The notes: generated from the letters alone by a model not told the origin. A stretch of DNA of 64,000 nt from Plantago elongata (GCA_036897095.1 JAYMSP010000204.1:1-64000), one strand, 5' to 3'. Numbered from the stretch's first letter, positions 1 to 13,639 are shown. A program made the numbers and translations.

Positions 1-6
1 TTGCAG

Positions 7-3000
7 GTCGAAGTGTTGTGGATGAGTCCATGCTTACTGGTGAATCTTTACCTGTGTTCAAGGAGAAAGGCCTCTCTGTTTCAGCAGGAACAATTAACTG
101 GGTCTGATGCTACTCTTGTAGTTTCCTTGAAAATAGTAGCCTATAAAATTTAATTCAGATCCTCTGGTTTTATCATTTCCTAAAACGGCTGAGCAAGCAC
201 ATTTAAATTAAATAAGCTTTGCCCAGTGTTATGCGGTCGGTGCCCCTACCCAACCCAGTAACTCTTTCTTACCAGAATAAAATTGTGAATTTAACGAACT
301 TTGTATTAGTCATGATGTGTAATGGTAAAAAAATTAAACAATTACCATGGACTCATAATGACCATGAAGTAATAGCAGGTTGTTTGTAGCATTAAAGTAA
401 AATGTTTGGTAATTTATGCTTGAGTTCAGTGTTATTTGACTGTTGCCCCCAAATATTTGCAGGATGGTCCTTTAAGGGTAGAGGCTTCTTCAACTGGTTC
501 AAATTCAACAATATCGAAGATTGTTAACATGGTAAACACATACCGCACCCTCCCCTTCCCCGTGTGTGTTGTATATTATATGTGCACGTGCAGTGTATCT
601 TCTTTAAACACATGTCTAGCACTGTCATCTATTTGGACGGTGTATCTTCTTTAAATTCCTGATCACTCAGCAGGCGGAGGGTTTACTTCTAGCCAAACTG
701 TTTGGTTTGTCAGTTATCACCCAATGCAGTTCTTCAAACAAGTATCAAAGTATCATTATGGTGTATCAACTCATTTAGGGAAAGATGCTAGTGAATAATA
801 AGGTAGCATATATATGTTCCTCTCAGAGAATCCTTTTAGTCCATCGCCCTCAAATCCTTATGCTTGATTATATCTCTTATCTCCACTAGCCTGGAGATGA
901 TTTATCGAAAATGTTGAGAGTTCTTTGGAACAAGTCTAATTCAGGAAGTTAATATTTTAAGTCGCATGGAAGATGGATACTTGGTGAATTGTTTCACCAG
1001 TAATAAATTGCTCTAATCTTTTGTTAAGTTATGCTGACATGCAAGCTTCTTGGATATAGAGATAATTAACTTCTTTAATTTATAACGTCACATTGGAAGT
1101 AATCATCTCTATGTTGATGTTATACTACTGAACTTTCAATGTGATGCTATAACTAATAACTTATAATAATTGGTTGAACGATTTCCAGTTTTTGGGAGAT
1201 CTTCTGCAAAAAAACAGAGCAAAATAAAAGGGGCCACACATGATAAAGCTTCATTTTACCCTTTCAACTTGAGTTTACTCCAAAAAATTTCTGCATGTCT
1301 GATATTTTTCACCAACACTTTCTGTCAAAGAAAAATAGCACTCTCATCAAGTGAAGCCTTTCCTCTGTTTTGATTAGTTGTCTTTTATTTTCTGACATTA
1401 TTTATTACTTTAAGCTTTATTACTGCACTAATACGGCATGACAACACACCAATTGAAATAATTTTGTAAATATTGTCTCAAAGGTCGAGGATGCTCAAGG
1501 ACGCGAAGCACCTATTCAGAGGCTGGCAGATTCAATTGCTGGTCCATTTGTGTACAGTGTAATGACATTATCAGCAGCTACATTTGCTTTCTGGTAGGTC
1601 TTTGAATCTTTAAATTTCGTAGTGAGCAATAAGAATCTATAAAAAATACAGGACCAGTAGGCAGGACAAATTCCTTTCAGGCTAATATGATAGGATTAGT
1701 AAAGCAAAACTATTTAGTGGAGTAACACATTTTAAGTGAAAATATATATTACCTGAATAGTGAACACATTTTTCTGTTCTCTTTCAAAAAAGGCTCAAAT
1801 CGGAAAGTTCTTATGGTTTTTTTTAATTTTCGGATCATTGGTGGCTAAATTGCATACTAGTGCTCCATGATTCGTCCAATGATAGTCAATCAAGTCTGAA
1901 GCAAACTGAACTTTTATCCATGTATAAATGCTCCTTGACAATTTAAAGTTGTTATATCAAAGCGAGTATTGGCGTTAGATCTTCTCGGAGGGCTCTTTAA
2001 TTGTGTTGCCTATATTTAATGCTATTTCAACATAATCACTAAGTTTCTAACTGTTCTTTTCATTTCCAAATCATTGGTTGATATGTTACATTCTAATTCT
2101 CTGCAATTCTGTGTATGTTATAATAGAACTCAATTAACATTTTGATGCTTCACTGCATTCACTTGAAGTCTCACATCACTAATTTTTGTTTTTACTTCTT
2201 GTAATTTTTTTAACACTTAAATATGGTGGCGTAACAGATGGTGTATATTGTTCGATTTGTTCTTTTATTATTGCTGATTTTCCTCTCAGGTTCTACATTG
2301 GAACTCGTGCTTTCCCAGATGTATTGCTTAATGATATTGCTGGGCCTGATGGAAATTCCCTGCTGTTGAGCATGAAGCTTGCAGTTGATGTTTTGGTAGG
2401 TGTTGAGACTGAGAAGACTGATTATAACTGATAAGGCTTCAAAATTTTATTGACTGGAATCTTTATTATTTGGGAAAAAGTTCTCTAGACCTTTTCAATC
2501 TGAATATTTTTGTTATGGACAGTTAATATCTTATCAGCTACAGTTTACAACTGGGGTTACTTTTGAAAATAAAGGGCAGGGACAATTTTATCCACTTAAA
2601 CTCCATCTTTGTTCTCCCTTCATGAGCCTATTATCATTTAGTAATATGTTTATTTGGAATATTCATGCTTGGGTCATTACAGTTCACATTTCTTACAATG
2701 TCAGTACTATGGACACCCGATTTTTGCTTGTTGATCTATCATGAAGCATACAAGAATAGCTCTGGTGGCAATAATTAAATATTTTAGGGAGTGATTGGTA
2801 TATAATTAAAACATTGAATTATGTAAAAATTTAGGTGTTTTTAACCGGGTTTTCTGAATTAAAGTTCTAAACCAATCACTTTAAGTTTTCAGATAGGTGT
2901 CATACTGTTAAATTTGGGACAAATCGTGTCTGGGGTTCATTAACTATATAGCAATTTTGAACTTCTTCATTAATGGTATTTCTGTGTTCCAGGTTGTTTC

Positions 3001-5887
3001 CTGTCCATGTGCTTTGGGCCTAGCAACTCCAACGGCAATTTTAGTCGGCACCTCCCTTGGTATATTTCTAAAAGCAAACCTGAATCTCTATACTTGAGGT
3101 TTTTTTAAAACTTCCTTTCATGCTTGGAGCCAGTGAAGCTGTTTTAATTTTAATTCATTGCTGACTTTGAAAAATCTAGCATGCAGCTGCAACAGAAATC
3201 TGGAGCTTTACATTATTTATTTTGTCATTGACTTCAGGAGCAAAACAGGGACTTCTTATACGAGGAGGAGATGTATTGCAACGGTTGTCAGAAATAAATT
3301 ACATCACTTTTGATAAAGTATGTGCAGCTCACTCTAATTTATTGTCTCCAATGCCATTTCCTGAGATATGAACTGTATAATTTGAACCTTTCTAACCACA
3401 TCTTTATGAAATTGTCCACATTTGCAAAGATCTAGGACACTTTTTTCTAAACTTAACCTTGCTCACCTTGACAATGACTTCCAGACGGGGACTCTGACTG
3501 AAGGAAAGCCTGCTGTTTCTGCTGTTGCATCACTGAGTCATGAGGAATCAGAAATAATTCGAATTGCTGCTGCTGTGGAAAAGACAGCCTCACATCCACT
3601 TGCAAAAGCTATTATAGCCAAGGCTGAATCCGAGAGCTTGAACATTCCTAGTACACGTGGCCAGTTAGCTGAACCGGGTTCTGGAACTTTAGCAGAAGTA
3701 GATGGACTTTTAGTGGCAGTAGGCAAGCTAAGTTGGGTCTGTGAGCGTTTTCAGCATAAAACACCCCTCTCTGATCTTGAGAGGTTGGAGCAATCTGCAA
3801 TACGCAAATCATCAATGGATTATTCATCATCCAACCACTCGAGGACAATCGTCTATGTTGGTCGTGAAGGAGAAGGTGTCATTGGTGCAATTGCAATTTC
3901 TGACAATTTGCGTAGTGATGCTGAATTCACAATCTCTAGGTATTTTCCCCTTCATATTCCATAGTCCATTCTGATAAACTCTAATTCGGAAGCTTCCTGC
4001 TGAAATTACACATACCGTTCCAAAAGGCTAGACTGTTTGACTTTTCAGTTAATATTTCTCTTCATATTAAACGTGTTATCCTGGCTTTTGGTTTTGATAA
4101 TTGATGGCTTCACAAAAGCATCCATTTGTATCTTTCTCAATGGATTCTTTCATCTAGGCTTCAGCATAAGGGAATTCGTACGGTGCTAGCATCAGGGGAC
4201 AGGGAAGAGGCAGTTGCAGCTGTAGCAAAGACTGTTGGCATAGATAATGAACTTGTCAATGGTTCTTTAACACCACGGCAGAAATCTGACATTATTTCAG
4301 ATCTTCAAGCATCTGGTCATCGTGTTGCCATGGTAATTCTCTAAAGTTGAAGGGCTTTGAGTTTGAAATTCAATGGGTAGAAAACTGCATGACTGCATCA
4401 GTGCACCCTACTCCCGAGTGTTTGAAAATTACTGTTTGGTCATTTTGGTCCAGACTGGAGGTGGTTGACCTTAAGGAGAAAAAGAAAAACAAATTGGCAT
4501 GTATTGTCTATACACTAAAATTCTCCCTGCTAAAATGTAAAAACGTGATTTGTCCCCTGCTGGTATACTTTTTTTGAACATCTATACTTTACATATCTTT
4601 CTTTTCAATATAACACATGATTACTATCCAGACAAGCTAAAACCACTGCACTTTTTTTTCCCTGTAAATAACAGTCTTACGGAAGCTGTTGTAAACACCG
4701 TATTGCTCAATCTGCAACATTTAGTCAATTGTTTCTAACAACCGTAGGACTAATGTGTGTTCTGATGCCTGCATCTCTAAGCAGAAGTACTAACCAAATT
4801 CGTTTTGTGAAGGTTGGTGATGGTATCAATGATGCGCCTTCTCTTGCACTTGCTGATGTCGGGATTGCCTTGCAAATTGAAGGACATGAAAATGCTGCAT
4901 CAAATGCAGCATCCATTATACTCATGGGGAATCGGCTATCACAGGTGTGGGCTTTTCTCTTGTTTAATCGACCATCATACTCTGTCATACTTTGTGGTTA
5001 GGCCATTTATTGTCGATCTCGTTGATGATGGGGATGTCTATTGGAAAACATCATCAGTTCACAGTCACTGGTAAAAGATTAAGATGCTAGTACTAGAAGT
5101 GGTAATTGCTCTAATATTGAGAAGCAGATGATGAGGCTCATTTCCATTTGGTTTCTGGAAGAGCAGCAGAATGTTTCGTATAGTATATAGACTTCAGTAT
5201 GGTGTATGTCTGTGTGATATTACATCTATCCTGTGCCAAGAGATACTATATGTATCTTTAGTAGTAATATTTATCTGCCTTTCATTCTTGTGTCTAGTGG
5301 TGTTCTGTTTTTTCGAGTTTTAATTGCAATTGTGAGTTTTTCTCAATCAACCCCAGGTAAATGAAGCAATTGACCTTGCAAGAGCAACAATGGAAAAGGT
5401 GCGACAAAATTTGACTTGGGCAGTCGCATACAATGTTGTTGCCATACCTATGGCAGCGGGAATTCTACTTCCACAATTTGACTTTGCAATGACACCTTCA
5501 CTTTCAGGTTAGTGCTGAACTACTCTTATGTTGTTGCAACTTGCAATGTGGTATGGGAGCATGGCATTAACCTATTAATCTACATGCTTACTGTTTAAAC
5601 AGAAACAAATCAATTCGCTGACATGGTTTTGAGTTTCATACAATGTATTAAAACCATTCATTCGCATGCAATTGTTGTTCTTGGGATATATGTTGTTCTG
5701 TTCCCCACATGGGGATTTTCTGCAGGCTTTCTCAAGTTTCTTTTAAATAACATAGTGTGAATTTCGTTTGGCAGGAGGGATGATGGCTTTGAGCTCAATT
5801 TTTGTTGTCACCAACTCACTCCTCCTGCAATTCCACAAGCCTGAGAGAAAGAAAGAAAATGGGAACTCCAACATTTTTTCGCAATAA
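7..5887 (+). CDS. HMA8: Copper-transporting P1B-type ATPase PAA2/HMA8, chloroplast thylakoid (5' partial)
   Basis: This gene encodes a P1B-type ATPase that moves Cu(+) across the thylakoid membrane to supply plastocyanin. Eleven exons are visible: 7-101, 463-531, 1484-1593, 2290-2395, 2993-3059, 3238-3317, 3485-3939, 4158-4332, 4813-4944, 5357-5507 and 5775-5887. They encode about 516 residues, the C-terminal 60% of an enzyme that is about 880 residues long in Arabidopsis. In order one sees the actuator TGES loop, the metal-binding membrane motif SCPCALG, the phosphorylation motif [11 protein letters not shown] (an intron falls between its K and T), the SHP motif of the nucleotide domain (SHPLAKA), and the hinge GDGINDAP, then two last membrane segments and a TAA stop. 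The first six bases read as the end of an intron, so exon 1 of this list starts at 7. The stretch [10 protein letters not shown] and the C-terminus match PAA2 better than PAA1. No breaks are seen. The transit peptide and heavy-metal domain lie outside the window. Confidence 0.93.
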
Positions 5888-6660
5888 AACTAAGTGTGTC
5901 ATAAAACAAGTACATCTCGTCAACACTGTGTATATTAGTCTAATATATATATGGGCATATGGCAATCCCCAAGCCTTGTTCTTTCCACGTGTAATTTACA
6001 CGGTTACATCCGATCAATTCTTGGTATCCCAAGGATATAGAGATAAAACTTGAGGCGCATTATTGCAACAATGCTCTTGAGTTAGAGTTTCATTTTGTAC
6101 GAAAGTCATGTGTATTTTTTTGTCAGCGACTTCCTCGTGAATGTTGTAGTTGATCACTATACCAGTGGTTCTTTCATGTTTGTACTTTAGAGTAAATGTA
6201 ATGAATCAGAGAATAATAGACTATATCCTGCTATAGAGAAAAAATAAACCTCCCAGTTTTCTGTGGAGTAATAATACTACTGGAAGAAAGTGATAGTACT
6301 TCGTGAATTGCCTCTTCACTCATTGAAGACATGTTATTCTCCTGTCTCCATGTGATGCACTAAAAATCCTAAAAAAATACTGGTTGGGAAATCAATTTAC
6401 TAGTAAGGTAATGTTTAACATATGCTATTGCCGTCCGTTAAAGTATTAAATAATAAATAATATAATAAGTCTCGATTTATCTGACAAAATTTTAAAAAAT
6501 GGTTCAATGTAGTCGTCATAACTTGTAATCAATAATTGTAAAGATGTCTGAATTTATATCAAACCGCAACGTTCTGATGCCAGTTATGAAGGAGATCCGT
6601 TCACCATGACATTCAATGTTTGGGAAGACGTTTTTCTTCCCACTTAGTCCACTCTAACGA
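5888..6660. other. 3' flank of HMA8, no gene seen
   Basis: This is AT-rich sequence after the HMA8 stop, probably holding its 3'UTR. An AATAAA-like string overlaps the stop and another lies near 6240. I see no coding potential or clear repeat. Confidence 0.5.
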
Positions 6661-6689
6661 AAGTGGCTAAGTTTGCCTAGAGTCCTAGT

Positions 6690-7965
6690 ATCGATGAAGT
6701 ATCTGCTATTTACTTCAAATATCTTTAATTAATGCATTAGTATCTTTTGAGAATATTCGTAGAGCCAGAGATCTAGAGTAATCAGGAAATTCCTAGATTC
6801 TCTCTAGATTATAAGGCAGGTAGATTTACTAATTATTTCTTCATATCTCTTTCAATATTTTATTACATTTATAACTTTTGACTATCTTGAATACTCTGTC
6901 AGGTAGCAAGTATATAAATAGAATCCTAGGTCTTAACCCTAATGATGCGAATATTTATGAAGACAGATATTTTCATCACTCCGACCGCGTTGCGTGCACC
7001 GGCTAGGCTAAACCCTATACGCGAACCCACCCCTGCAATGGGCGAACCTACCCCTTCAGTGGACGAACCCGCTCTCACGAGCACCAAAACCGCCATTACC
7101 GTGGCAAAAAGCTTGATAATCCACCCACCAGATTATCCCCAAAAAGTTACGTCCACACATTTGATATCAGAGCGGGACGGTACTTCGGGAGCGTTTCCAC
7201 CGGCGACCAAGAAGGTAGCCACCAAACCACCGCAGTGGTCGAGATCCAAGAGGGAGCGGCTAGACGATATGGAAAGATCCATATCCGAGATTCATTCCGT
7301 GCTCAGAGAATTGATGGTGATGGTTGGCCTGGAAGAAGGAGACGGCGGAATGGGGAAGAAGAAGGTCGACAAGGAGGGCGAAACAGTCGGGAATGGGGGG
7401 GGCAGCAAGTGGAGAAGGGAGGGAAAGGAGGAGGCGGCCTGATTCGCCTTGAATCGGGCGACGAAAGTGAAGGTGAAGGGGAGGTGCGGCGAAGGGAGAG
7501 AAAGGGAGGGAAGGGTAAGGAAGAAGGAGAGGGGAGGCAGCGCAACAAGGAGGAGGGAGACGGAAGGGCCGAATTCGGGGCGTCTCCCAAAGACGGCCAA
7601 AACCCTAATCGTACCAAGTGGACGGTCGGTCTTATACGACTCGCACTTGGAAAGGTCAAAATCTTCGACCGGATGGGGCTCAAAAGAGGAAGGCTACGGC
7701 TCGGAAGAGAACCGGGAAGGGGAAGAGTGTAAGGAGGCGCGTGGAATGGGGGAGCAGCACGTGAGGAGGAGAGCACGGGATGGAGGAGAGCACGGGATTG
7801 GTGAAGTCTCCGCTCCTCTAGGGAACTGTTCACTTTCCGATAAACTAATGCACTCGGAGATGGGAAGCAGGTCTTCTGGGAAACCTGAAGCTCCTGCTAG
7901 CTGGAAGGGAACGTCGCAACAAGTCCGGAAGGGTCCGCAGGGGAAAAGGGTCTACTGAGGACACC
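6690..7965 (+). mobile_element. LTR-retrotransposon 5' fossil: LTR end, primer-binding site and gag-like leader (probably Ty3/Gypsy)
   Basis: The left part is AT-rich with a TATA-like box near 6911 and reads like the end of an LTR. At about 7161-7173 lies a near match to the plant initiator-Met-tRNA primer-binding site (TGGTATCAGAGC type), which normally follows a 5' LTR directly. After it comes a GC-rich stretch rich in Arg, Lys, Glu and Gly codons, with a short segment (MERSISEIHSVLRELMV) that resembles the N-terminal coiled part of plant Gypsy gag proteins. No protease, reverse transcriptase or integrase follows. The element is a broken and strongly truncated fossil. Its left LTR boundary is not resolved, and the family is inferred from the leader and gag style only. 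Base composition differs sharply from the AT-rich flanks. Confidence 0.45.
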
Positions 7966-7969
7966 CAAC

Positions 7970-7971
<2 letters not shown>

Positions 7972-8023
<52 letters not shown>

Positions 8024-8034
8024 CACACACACAC
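7972..8034. repeat. Composite microsatellite (TG)n(TA)n(CA)n
   Basis: A run of TG dinucleotides passes into TA and then into CA. The TG and CA arms are complementary, so the tract is a near-perfect inverted repeat that could form a hairpin. It sits exactly at the right edge of the GC-rich LTR-element fossil. Confidence 0.95.
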
Positions 8035-8039
8035 TCACT

Positions 8040-11000
8040 ATAGAATATGCTATTTGAATTTAATTACTATCTATTAACTTTAAAATTCGACTATTTTACT
8101 AATTAACTCTATCAATATTGATAGTAAAATTCTAAAACTCAACGACACTCTTATTATATATAAAACTATACTATTATATAATGAAAGACTATTAGGGAAG
8201 TTAACATACCATTTTTTTTCCCTAGCCTACACCTTATTTTGATATCTTTTTCCTTAAAATCTAGTATATAGTTTAATCTTATTAAAATTACATTATAAAT
8301 AATAATTCTACTGGGTATTTTTTTCAACAATAATAATAAATTAAAAAATTGCACGTGAGTAACGCTTACCAATTTTCTAGCATCCCCAATGGGATTTGAG
8401 TTTCAATCATAAGAAGAGCGGAAACAATGCTTGTGCGGATGTTCTGGGAGGACCCCCCTTCACTTCTTGTTCCTTGCTTAAGCTTTAGTAGAGATGGAGA
8501 GAGCCAGAGAGTACATGTTGTTCGATAGCTTTTTCATAAAAATCTCACGTTGAGACATAGTTGTGAAATCGACTAACTGAATTGTGTTTACGAAAATGGT
8601 AGTGTGAGTATAATCAATTCGACAACCGTCCCTAAAACTTTTGAATCTGGAATTAAATTGTAATAGTGTTTGCAAGATAATTGAAATGGTCTTGAATTGT
8701 GGAGATAAAGGAGGCATGCATGCCAAGTCAAAATCTTGTACGAAGAGATGGCGAATAAAATCGAAATGCAGTATCTAAATTGCATCACAAGCGTAACGTT
8801 TCAACAGTTCCTTTTTAATGATACAGAAGCTTTTCCAGTGTTTCTTGGAGATTATAGAGAAGGTACCATTAGTTGATTCTTCTTTTCAGGAAATCATCAA
8901 CATGTGCTACTGTAGAGCTTTTTAAGAGGGTATAGTAGATCAAACATGGACCTGTCTCAAGACTTCGGTTCTACCATTTACACTTTCTCCTAAAGTCAAT
9001 TAGCTTCTTGCTCTTAAATAAAATGGGTAAGTTACTTCATCATTCCTCCTAAAGTTAATTAACAATTTAACATCCTAAACTTTTAAAATGATTACATGAA
9101 TTGATAATTATGTCCATGTAACTCTGACGTTTCACCGAGTTTGTTTTGCTAATTGATAAAAAATTAATATGGTAGCAATAGATGATTTTTCGGCCCGTCC
9201 AAATGAAATGTGTGAAGAGGATACATTTAAAAATAACAATGTAATTATCATTTGTAGGTCTCAAATGCGGGATAGTTTTTTACCAATCACTGCAAACATT
9301 AACAAAACATCAAAGAAAATAGCAGAATTATTCCACGTACTGATTTTTTCACAACTTAACCAATTGACTGCATTTACAAATGCAAAGTATCCAATAATCA
9401 CTGTTTAATTTCAAAGTTGTGCATGCATTATTAATATGCACATAGATAATCATATAGTATTAAAAAGTATATGTGTTGGTTTGCGAATCACTAAGTATGA
9501 TTCGGAGATAATTGCAAAGCCACAATTGACATAGAGATGATTATAGTTACCTAACTTAATGGGAGAGTCAGGAGAACAATAAAGTTCCAATTGTTTTAGT
9601 TCAGAGTTGGGTTAAATATTGTTGGAATGAGTTTTAACATGTATTTAATATCGGAAAAATGTAAGTTAGATATTATTGACAAACAATATATTCGATCTTG
9701 GACCACATGAAACATAAGCCAAGAGAAAAACTATATATTGATAGAAACTGCATACAAGTACCCATAGACAGCATCATGTGGAACTGTGGATAGTTTTTGG
9801 TACTACTTGAATAGTCCGTCCTACCTCGTTGCATGGAAATCGCAACTCCTTTATCCAAGTCTAAATACATTTCATTTTATATTTTTATTATAAGATACGT
9901 AATTCATCAGAAAGTATCTTTTGTGTTAGAAAATCCAAAAAAGACATCTTACAAAAAACCCTTTTACGATCTAATTAAATGATATTATTTTCACAGCACA
10001 ACCCAGCTCCGACTCACATTTAAAAGGAAAAAAAACATTATATCTTACAATGAATTCCAAATATCCATCAAATCATATTCTTGCAAGATGATGCAGTTTA
10101 GTAGGTTTGGGCAAAAAATCATCTGAATTAAGAATCAAGTTAGTACTAGGCCTACTCCCTTTCTTATCACTAAGCCCAGTAAAGTTTACAAAAAGGCCCA
10201 TTAGTTACTTATCCTGAGGCCAATTATGGTAGAAAACGTAGCCTATATTGTTATACTGCTGGAGCGACCATCTTTCCAATTAAATTGAACATTTTATAAA
10301 AACAATACAATTTTAATTGAAAATGAACACTCAAATTATATACCAATCAGTCAATAAATGCTCGATTGACCCCGTTAATTGTAAAAAGAAACATTTGGAT
10401 TTTAACAATCAAACAAAATAATATAATAACACATTGACGCTGTTAAATGATCCTGAGGTGAAAAATGAAGGAAATAAAGTTAAAAAAGGTAACTAACATT
10501 TCGGGTTCCCGAGGAAAGAAAAAGTGAAAATCTGAGTTTGACGTGATGGAGAAAGGCATTTTTTTGGGGCAGAATTGTAATTACACAATTCTTGTGGGAC
10601 CTTACTCTTCTGATATTACAGTAAAATAACATGGGCATGATAATACATACGGATAGTGTGGTTGACAGTTTTCGAATTAAAATCTTGATGAGTAATTCAC
10701 CAACAAGCCTATCAATGATCGACAATGACATTACGATGTTTACAAATTACAACTACACTAAACTCTAAATCCCTAAATTTAATTGCAAGGATAGAGGTTC
10801 CATTTTAATGACAATTCACCAATGTCTCAACAAGTTAGTCTAGCTGGCGGTCCGACTTTTATGATCTACACTATTTACAAAGATAATGAGGATTTTAATC
10901 ACCATTTCTTTTCTTTTATTATAATCATTTGTATTTTATTTATTTATATCTTAAAATTTATATTCAACTCCACAATAAAATAAATTCGATATGGAATTAA

Positions 11001-11265
11001 TATATGGTTGACTACTTCGAAGAAAGTCTAGTGAGGCTAGTAGGAGTGATGAGTGTTTAGAAGTAGATGGGGCAAGAATAGGATGAATTGACATTGACCT
11101 TTTAAATAGGAGAAGGAATGACTCTAATATCTACTGGTCCTCGCGAGATAGGGTAGATTTGATGTTAATGATGATGTGATGGAAGAAGCTTCTTAATTCT
11201 ATTAACGCCTATCCCATTTTCATCATTAATGGAGTATACAACCATTAATTGTGTTAGGTTTAATA
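8040..11265. other. AT-rich intergenic sequence without a recognised gene
   Basis: About 3.2 kb between two retroelement fossils. All open frames are short and unlike known proteins. A stretch at about 9615-9895 has a TGTTGG start and a promoter-like look and could be an LTR remnant, but I could not find its end or a partner. Confidence 0.5.
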
Positions 11266-11269
11266 CCCA

Positions 11270-12960
11270 TGTTAAGATATGTTAAACCCCGACGAATTTA
11301 ATATTCTTATTAATAATAAGACGTGAGTGGTAGTACCTCGTCCACCTCATGTCAATATTATTCGTTCTATTTGAATTTTTACTTACAAGGTGAATTCTAA
11401 TGGTAACTTTGAGAGATATAAGATTCGTCTTGTAGGTGATGAAAAAACATAGCAGGTGGGTATTGATTGTGGTGAGACATTCAATCTGGTTGTGAAGCCT
11501 GCTACAATTCATACGGTGCTCAACATTGCATTGTCAAAGAATTGGCAATTTCATCAACTTTATGTTAAGAATGCGTTTCTACATGGGGGACTTGAAGAAA
11601 CCGTTTATATGCATCACCACTTGGCTTTCGGGATACGAATTACCTGAATCATGTTTGCTTATTGAAGAAATCTCTCTATGGTCTTGGACAAGCTCCGCGT
11701 GCTTGCTACAAGCGATTTGTGGATTATGTTGCTTCTATAGGTTTTGTCATTAGCAAAGCGGATACTTGATTATTTATCTATAGGAAATGCAAGGATATGG
11801 GGTGTCTACTGTTGTATGTGGATGACATCATACTTGCCACTTCGTCAACCTCTCTTCGCCAGTCGATCATGCGATTACTTGCTGCGAAATTTGCTATGAA
11901 GGATCTTGGTCCGTTGAACTATTTTCTATGTATCTCCGTCACTCGTCACAAGACTGGCATGTTTCTTTCCCAACGTAAGTATGCAGAGATCATTGATCGA
12001 GCAGGTATGTCATCATGTAAGCCCACTGCAACTCCTGTTGATACGAATCCCAAACTGAGTAGTACACTTGGTACACCATATGACGATCTGACATACTGTA
12101 GGAGTCTTCAGGGAGCTCTACAATATTTGACTTTACTCGATCAGATATATCATATGTTGTTCAACAGGTATGTTTACATATGCATGACTTGAAGGACATT
12201 CTCATGAATGCGTTAAAACGCATAATTAGTTATCTCCAAGGCACCCTCTCATTTGACCTCCATATCCACTCCTCCTCAGGATTGGATCTTGTCTCCCACA
12301 CATATGCGGATTGAAGGTCGACTTCTGGATATTATGTATTTCTTGGGGATAATCTGATTGCGTGGTTATCCAAACAACAACCTACGTTGTCCTGTTCGAG
12401 TGTTGAGGCTGAATACCGTGGGGACGCTAATGTCGTTTATGAATCATGTTGGATTCGTAATCTTCTACTTGAGCTTCACTGTCTTGTTACAAAGGCTACT
12501 CTATTTTATTGTGACAATATTAGTGCTATTTATCTTTTGGGTAATCCGGTACAACACCAACGAACCAAGCATATTGAGATGGATATTCATTTTGTTCGTG
12601 AACAAGTTGCCCGTGGAAAGATTTGCGTGCTCCATGTCCCTTCGCGTTACCAGATTGCAGATATTTTCACGAAAGGACTTCATAGAGTATTGTTTGAGGA
12701 TTTTAGATCCAGTATAAGTCTTCGTCCTCCTCCCGCTTCATCTGTAGGGGTGTGATAGATTGTAGAAATAGACTAGGATTAGAATATTTATATAATCTAG
12801 CTAGATTAGTAGAATTAGATTAGAATTAGACTCCTAACATAGTTAGATTACTTTTGTATATATACCCATGTATAATCTTGATTATAATTTATAGAAAGCA
12901 TTCTTTCAGATAATTATACCTTTGTTCATAGATTAATCAGATTAGCAACATTGCGATTAT
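11270..12960 (+). mobile_element. Ty1/Copia retrotransposon fossil, 3' part (RT, RNase H, start of 3' LTR)
   Basis: The segment holds pieces of the C-terminal pol region of a plant Copia element. The reverse-transcriptase part carries the signature LLLYVDDIILATSS near 11800, and the RNase H part carries VEAEYRG and DNISAIYL near 12400-12530. A polypurine-like GGGGTG follows at about 12748, then a TGATAGA start typical of a 3' LTR at about 12754. Gag, protease, integrase and the 5' LTR are absent, so it is a 5'-truncated copy. It is clearly broken, with several interruptions of the reading frame. The amount of decay suggests an old but not ancient insertion. The right end of the LTR is uncertain, near 12950-12960. 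Confidence 0.88.
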
Positions 12961-12967
12961 ATATATA

Positions 12968-13010
12968 CTAGTATCCGTGACACGCGAACACCCGCGTGAT
13001 ATTCTTATAA
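12968..13010 (-). mobile_element. Helitron 3' terminus
   Basis: Read on the minus strand, a 6-bp-stem hairpin (CACGCG / CGCGTG, 12981-12998) is followed about 9 bases later by CTAG (12968-12971) and then a host T. This is the standard layout of a Helitron 3' end: GC-rich hairpin, short spacer, CTRR, and insertion between A and T. The element would extend to higher coordinates. I could not identify its 5' TC end, and no Rep/helicase coding is visible, so it would be non-autonomous or truncated. Confidence 0.5.
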
Positions 13011-13639
13011 TTTATAATTTTAAATTTATTCCATTAAAAATGAATACATCATTCATATCCACATGTACGAATTTAAAAACTTATTATTCTTTTAGTGCTA
13101 TTTATTAAGTTCTATGAATAATATATTAAAAATCCACAAAATTATTCATAAAGTTTTGAAAATGTATATATTGAAATTTTTATTATTAGTATACTAAAAT
13201 ATTTAAGTATATATTTTCTAGTTTAGAAATAAGAAAGTAGTGGAAAAATTACTTTATTAGTAGTAGAAACAGATGAATAACCTGTCCAACAAACTGGCAT
13301 CTACAATTCTACGTTGATGAAATAGTTACCTTAAATCTTTAATTGCAAACAAGGTTATGATGACATACCGCTAATCTTAACTCTCATTCCGACAACAGGG
13401 TACAATGCCTCCAATTACATGACAACAGTTAGATAATGCCGTTACATGACAGTACTCATAATTAAATTAATCACTACTTGCACCACTCATAATCATTACG
13501 ACGATGCATATGATACTATGATAGTATAATTTTTCTTGTAAATGGTAAAAAAGTAGTGACAAAATAATCTTTTATTAAACATGATATTATGATTACAATA
13601 ACTTTTCAATAAATTTCTATATAGAAAATTAATATTATC

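Noticed and set aside
7303-7833. Long Pro/Ser-rich open frame on the minus strand across the GC-rich island
   Set aside because: It is the complement of the Arg/Glu/Gly-rich gag-like stretch. Long antisense frames are expected in GC-rich DNA, and its composition is low complexity.
9615-9895. Possible solo LTR beginning TGTTGG
   Set aside because: No clear right end, target duplication or second copy could be found.
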